Source: Microbacterium oleivorans NBRC 103075 (lineage in GTDB: Bacteria > Actinomycetota > Actinomycetes > Actinomycetales > Microbacteriaceae). From it: a stretch of DNA of 37,830 bases. The position numbers and the translations under genes are program-made. Every line of letters begins with the position of its first letter. Positions within the stretch are counted from its first letter, which is position 1. The DNA lies in contig NZ_BCRG01000017.1 of NCBI RefSeq assembly GCF_001552475.1, forward strand, positions 1 to 37,830, in the 5' to 3' direction. Shown here in pieces: positions 37,807 through 37,830 of the stretch. The notes below the pieces were generated by a model. The model was not told where the DNA came from and did not search any database. It was given only the letters and a program-made list of their open reading frames with translations.

Positions 37807-37830
37807 CGGCGGGCGCTTCGGCGCCCGCCG
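37807..37830 (+). terminator. terminator after the FKBP gene
   Basis: CGGCGGGCGC – TTCG – GCGCCCGCCG, a perfect ten-pair stem with a C(TTCG)G tetraloop, begins seven bases after the stop. The window ends at the last stem base, so a following U-tract cannot be seen. Confidence 0.85.

Overview
The window is a GC-rich (about 70 % by eye), densely coded piece of actinobacterial chromosome. The gene order argS – lysA – hom – thrC – thrB – rho – prfA – prmC – tsaC – wecA – atpI-like – atpBEFHAGDC is the classical actinobacterial housekeeping block. The DUF2510 and DUF4870 proteins, the frequent GTG starts, the very short epsilon subunit and the sequence style point to Microbacteriaceae, most likely Microbacterium or a close relative. 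That placement is an inference from synteny and family resemblance; no database search was run. I see no rRNA, tRNA, CRISPR array, insertion sequence, prophage or integrase.

Layout. 1–5366: accessory enzymes (CoA-pyrophosphatase-type Nudix hydrolase, DUF2510 membrane protein, NAD(P)-binding oxidoreductase, SGNH hydrolase, transglutaminase-like protease, GAF-sensor histidine kinase). 5397–12740: argS, a DUF2993 protein, then the aspartate-family cluster lysA-hom-thrC-thrB, tightly packed with ATGA overlaps. 12904–16093: rho and prfA. 16124–18865: a sulfur-amino-acid insert (PatB/MalY-type C-S lyase converging on cysK-cysE). 18997–22299: prmC, tsaC, a WecA-type GlcNAc-1-P transferase and a small AtpI-like membrane protein. 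22408–29250: the complete F1Fo ATP synthase operon, closed by a strong hairpin terminator. 29314–37830: yaaA, DUF4870 protein, PP2C phosphatase, an orphan EccC/FtsK-type ATPase, a metal-site L-asparaginase, OsmC and PlsC proteins, and an FKBP lipoprotein with its terminator at the window end.

How the genes work together. LysA, Hom, ThrC and ThrB are the lysine and threonine ends of the aspartate pathway. CysE and CysK make cysteine, and the PatB/MalY lyase can take cystathionine or cysteine apart. ArgS, Rho, PrfA, PrmC (which methylates release factors such as PrfA) and TsaC (tRNA t6A) serve gene expression. WecA starts cell-wall glycan linker synthesis, and the atp operon makes the proton-driven ATP synthase.

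No undescribed multi-gene system stands out; this is mostly core genome. The observations most worth a second look are: a probable CTG start for atpB that standard gene finders would miss; –10 hexamers set exactly six bases before the start codons of five genes (and 9–10 before three more), implying many leaderless mRNAs; a Rho factor whose roughly 310-residue N-terminus is low-complexity and shows no recognisable Rho_N domain; a recurrent GGATGC word that breaks the normal GC-rich codon choice; and an orphan EccC-like ATPase with a damaged second P-loop.
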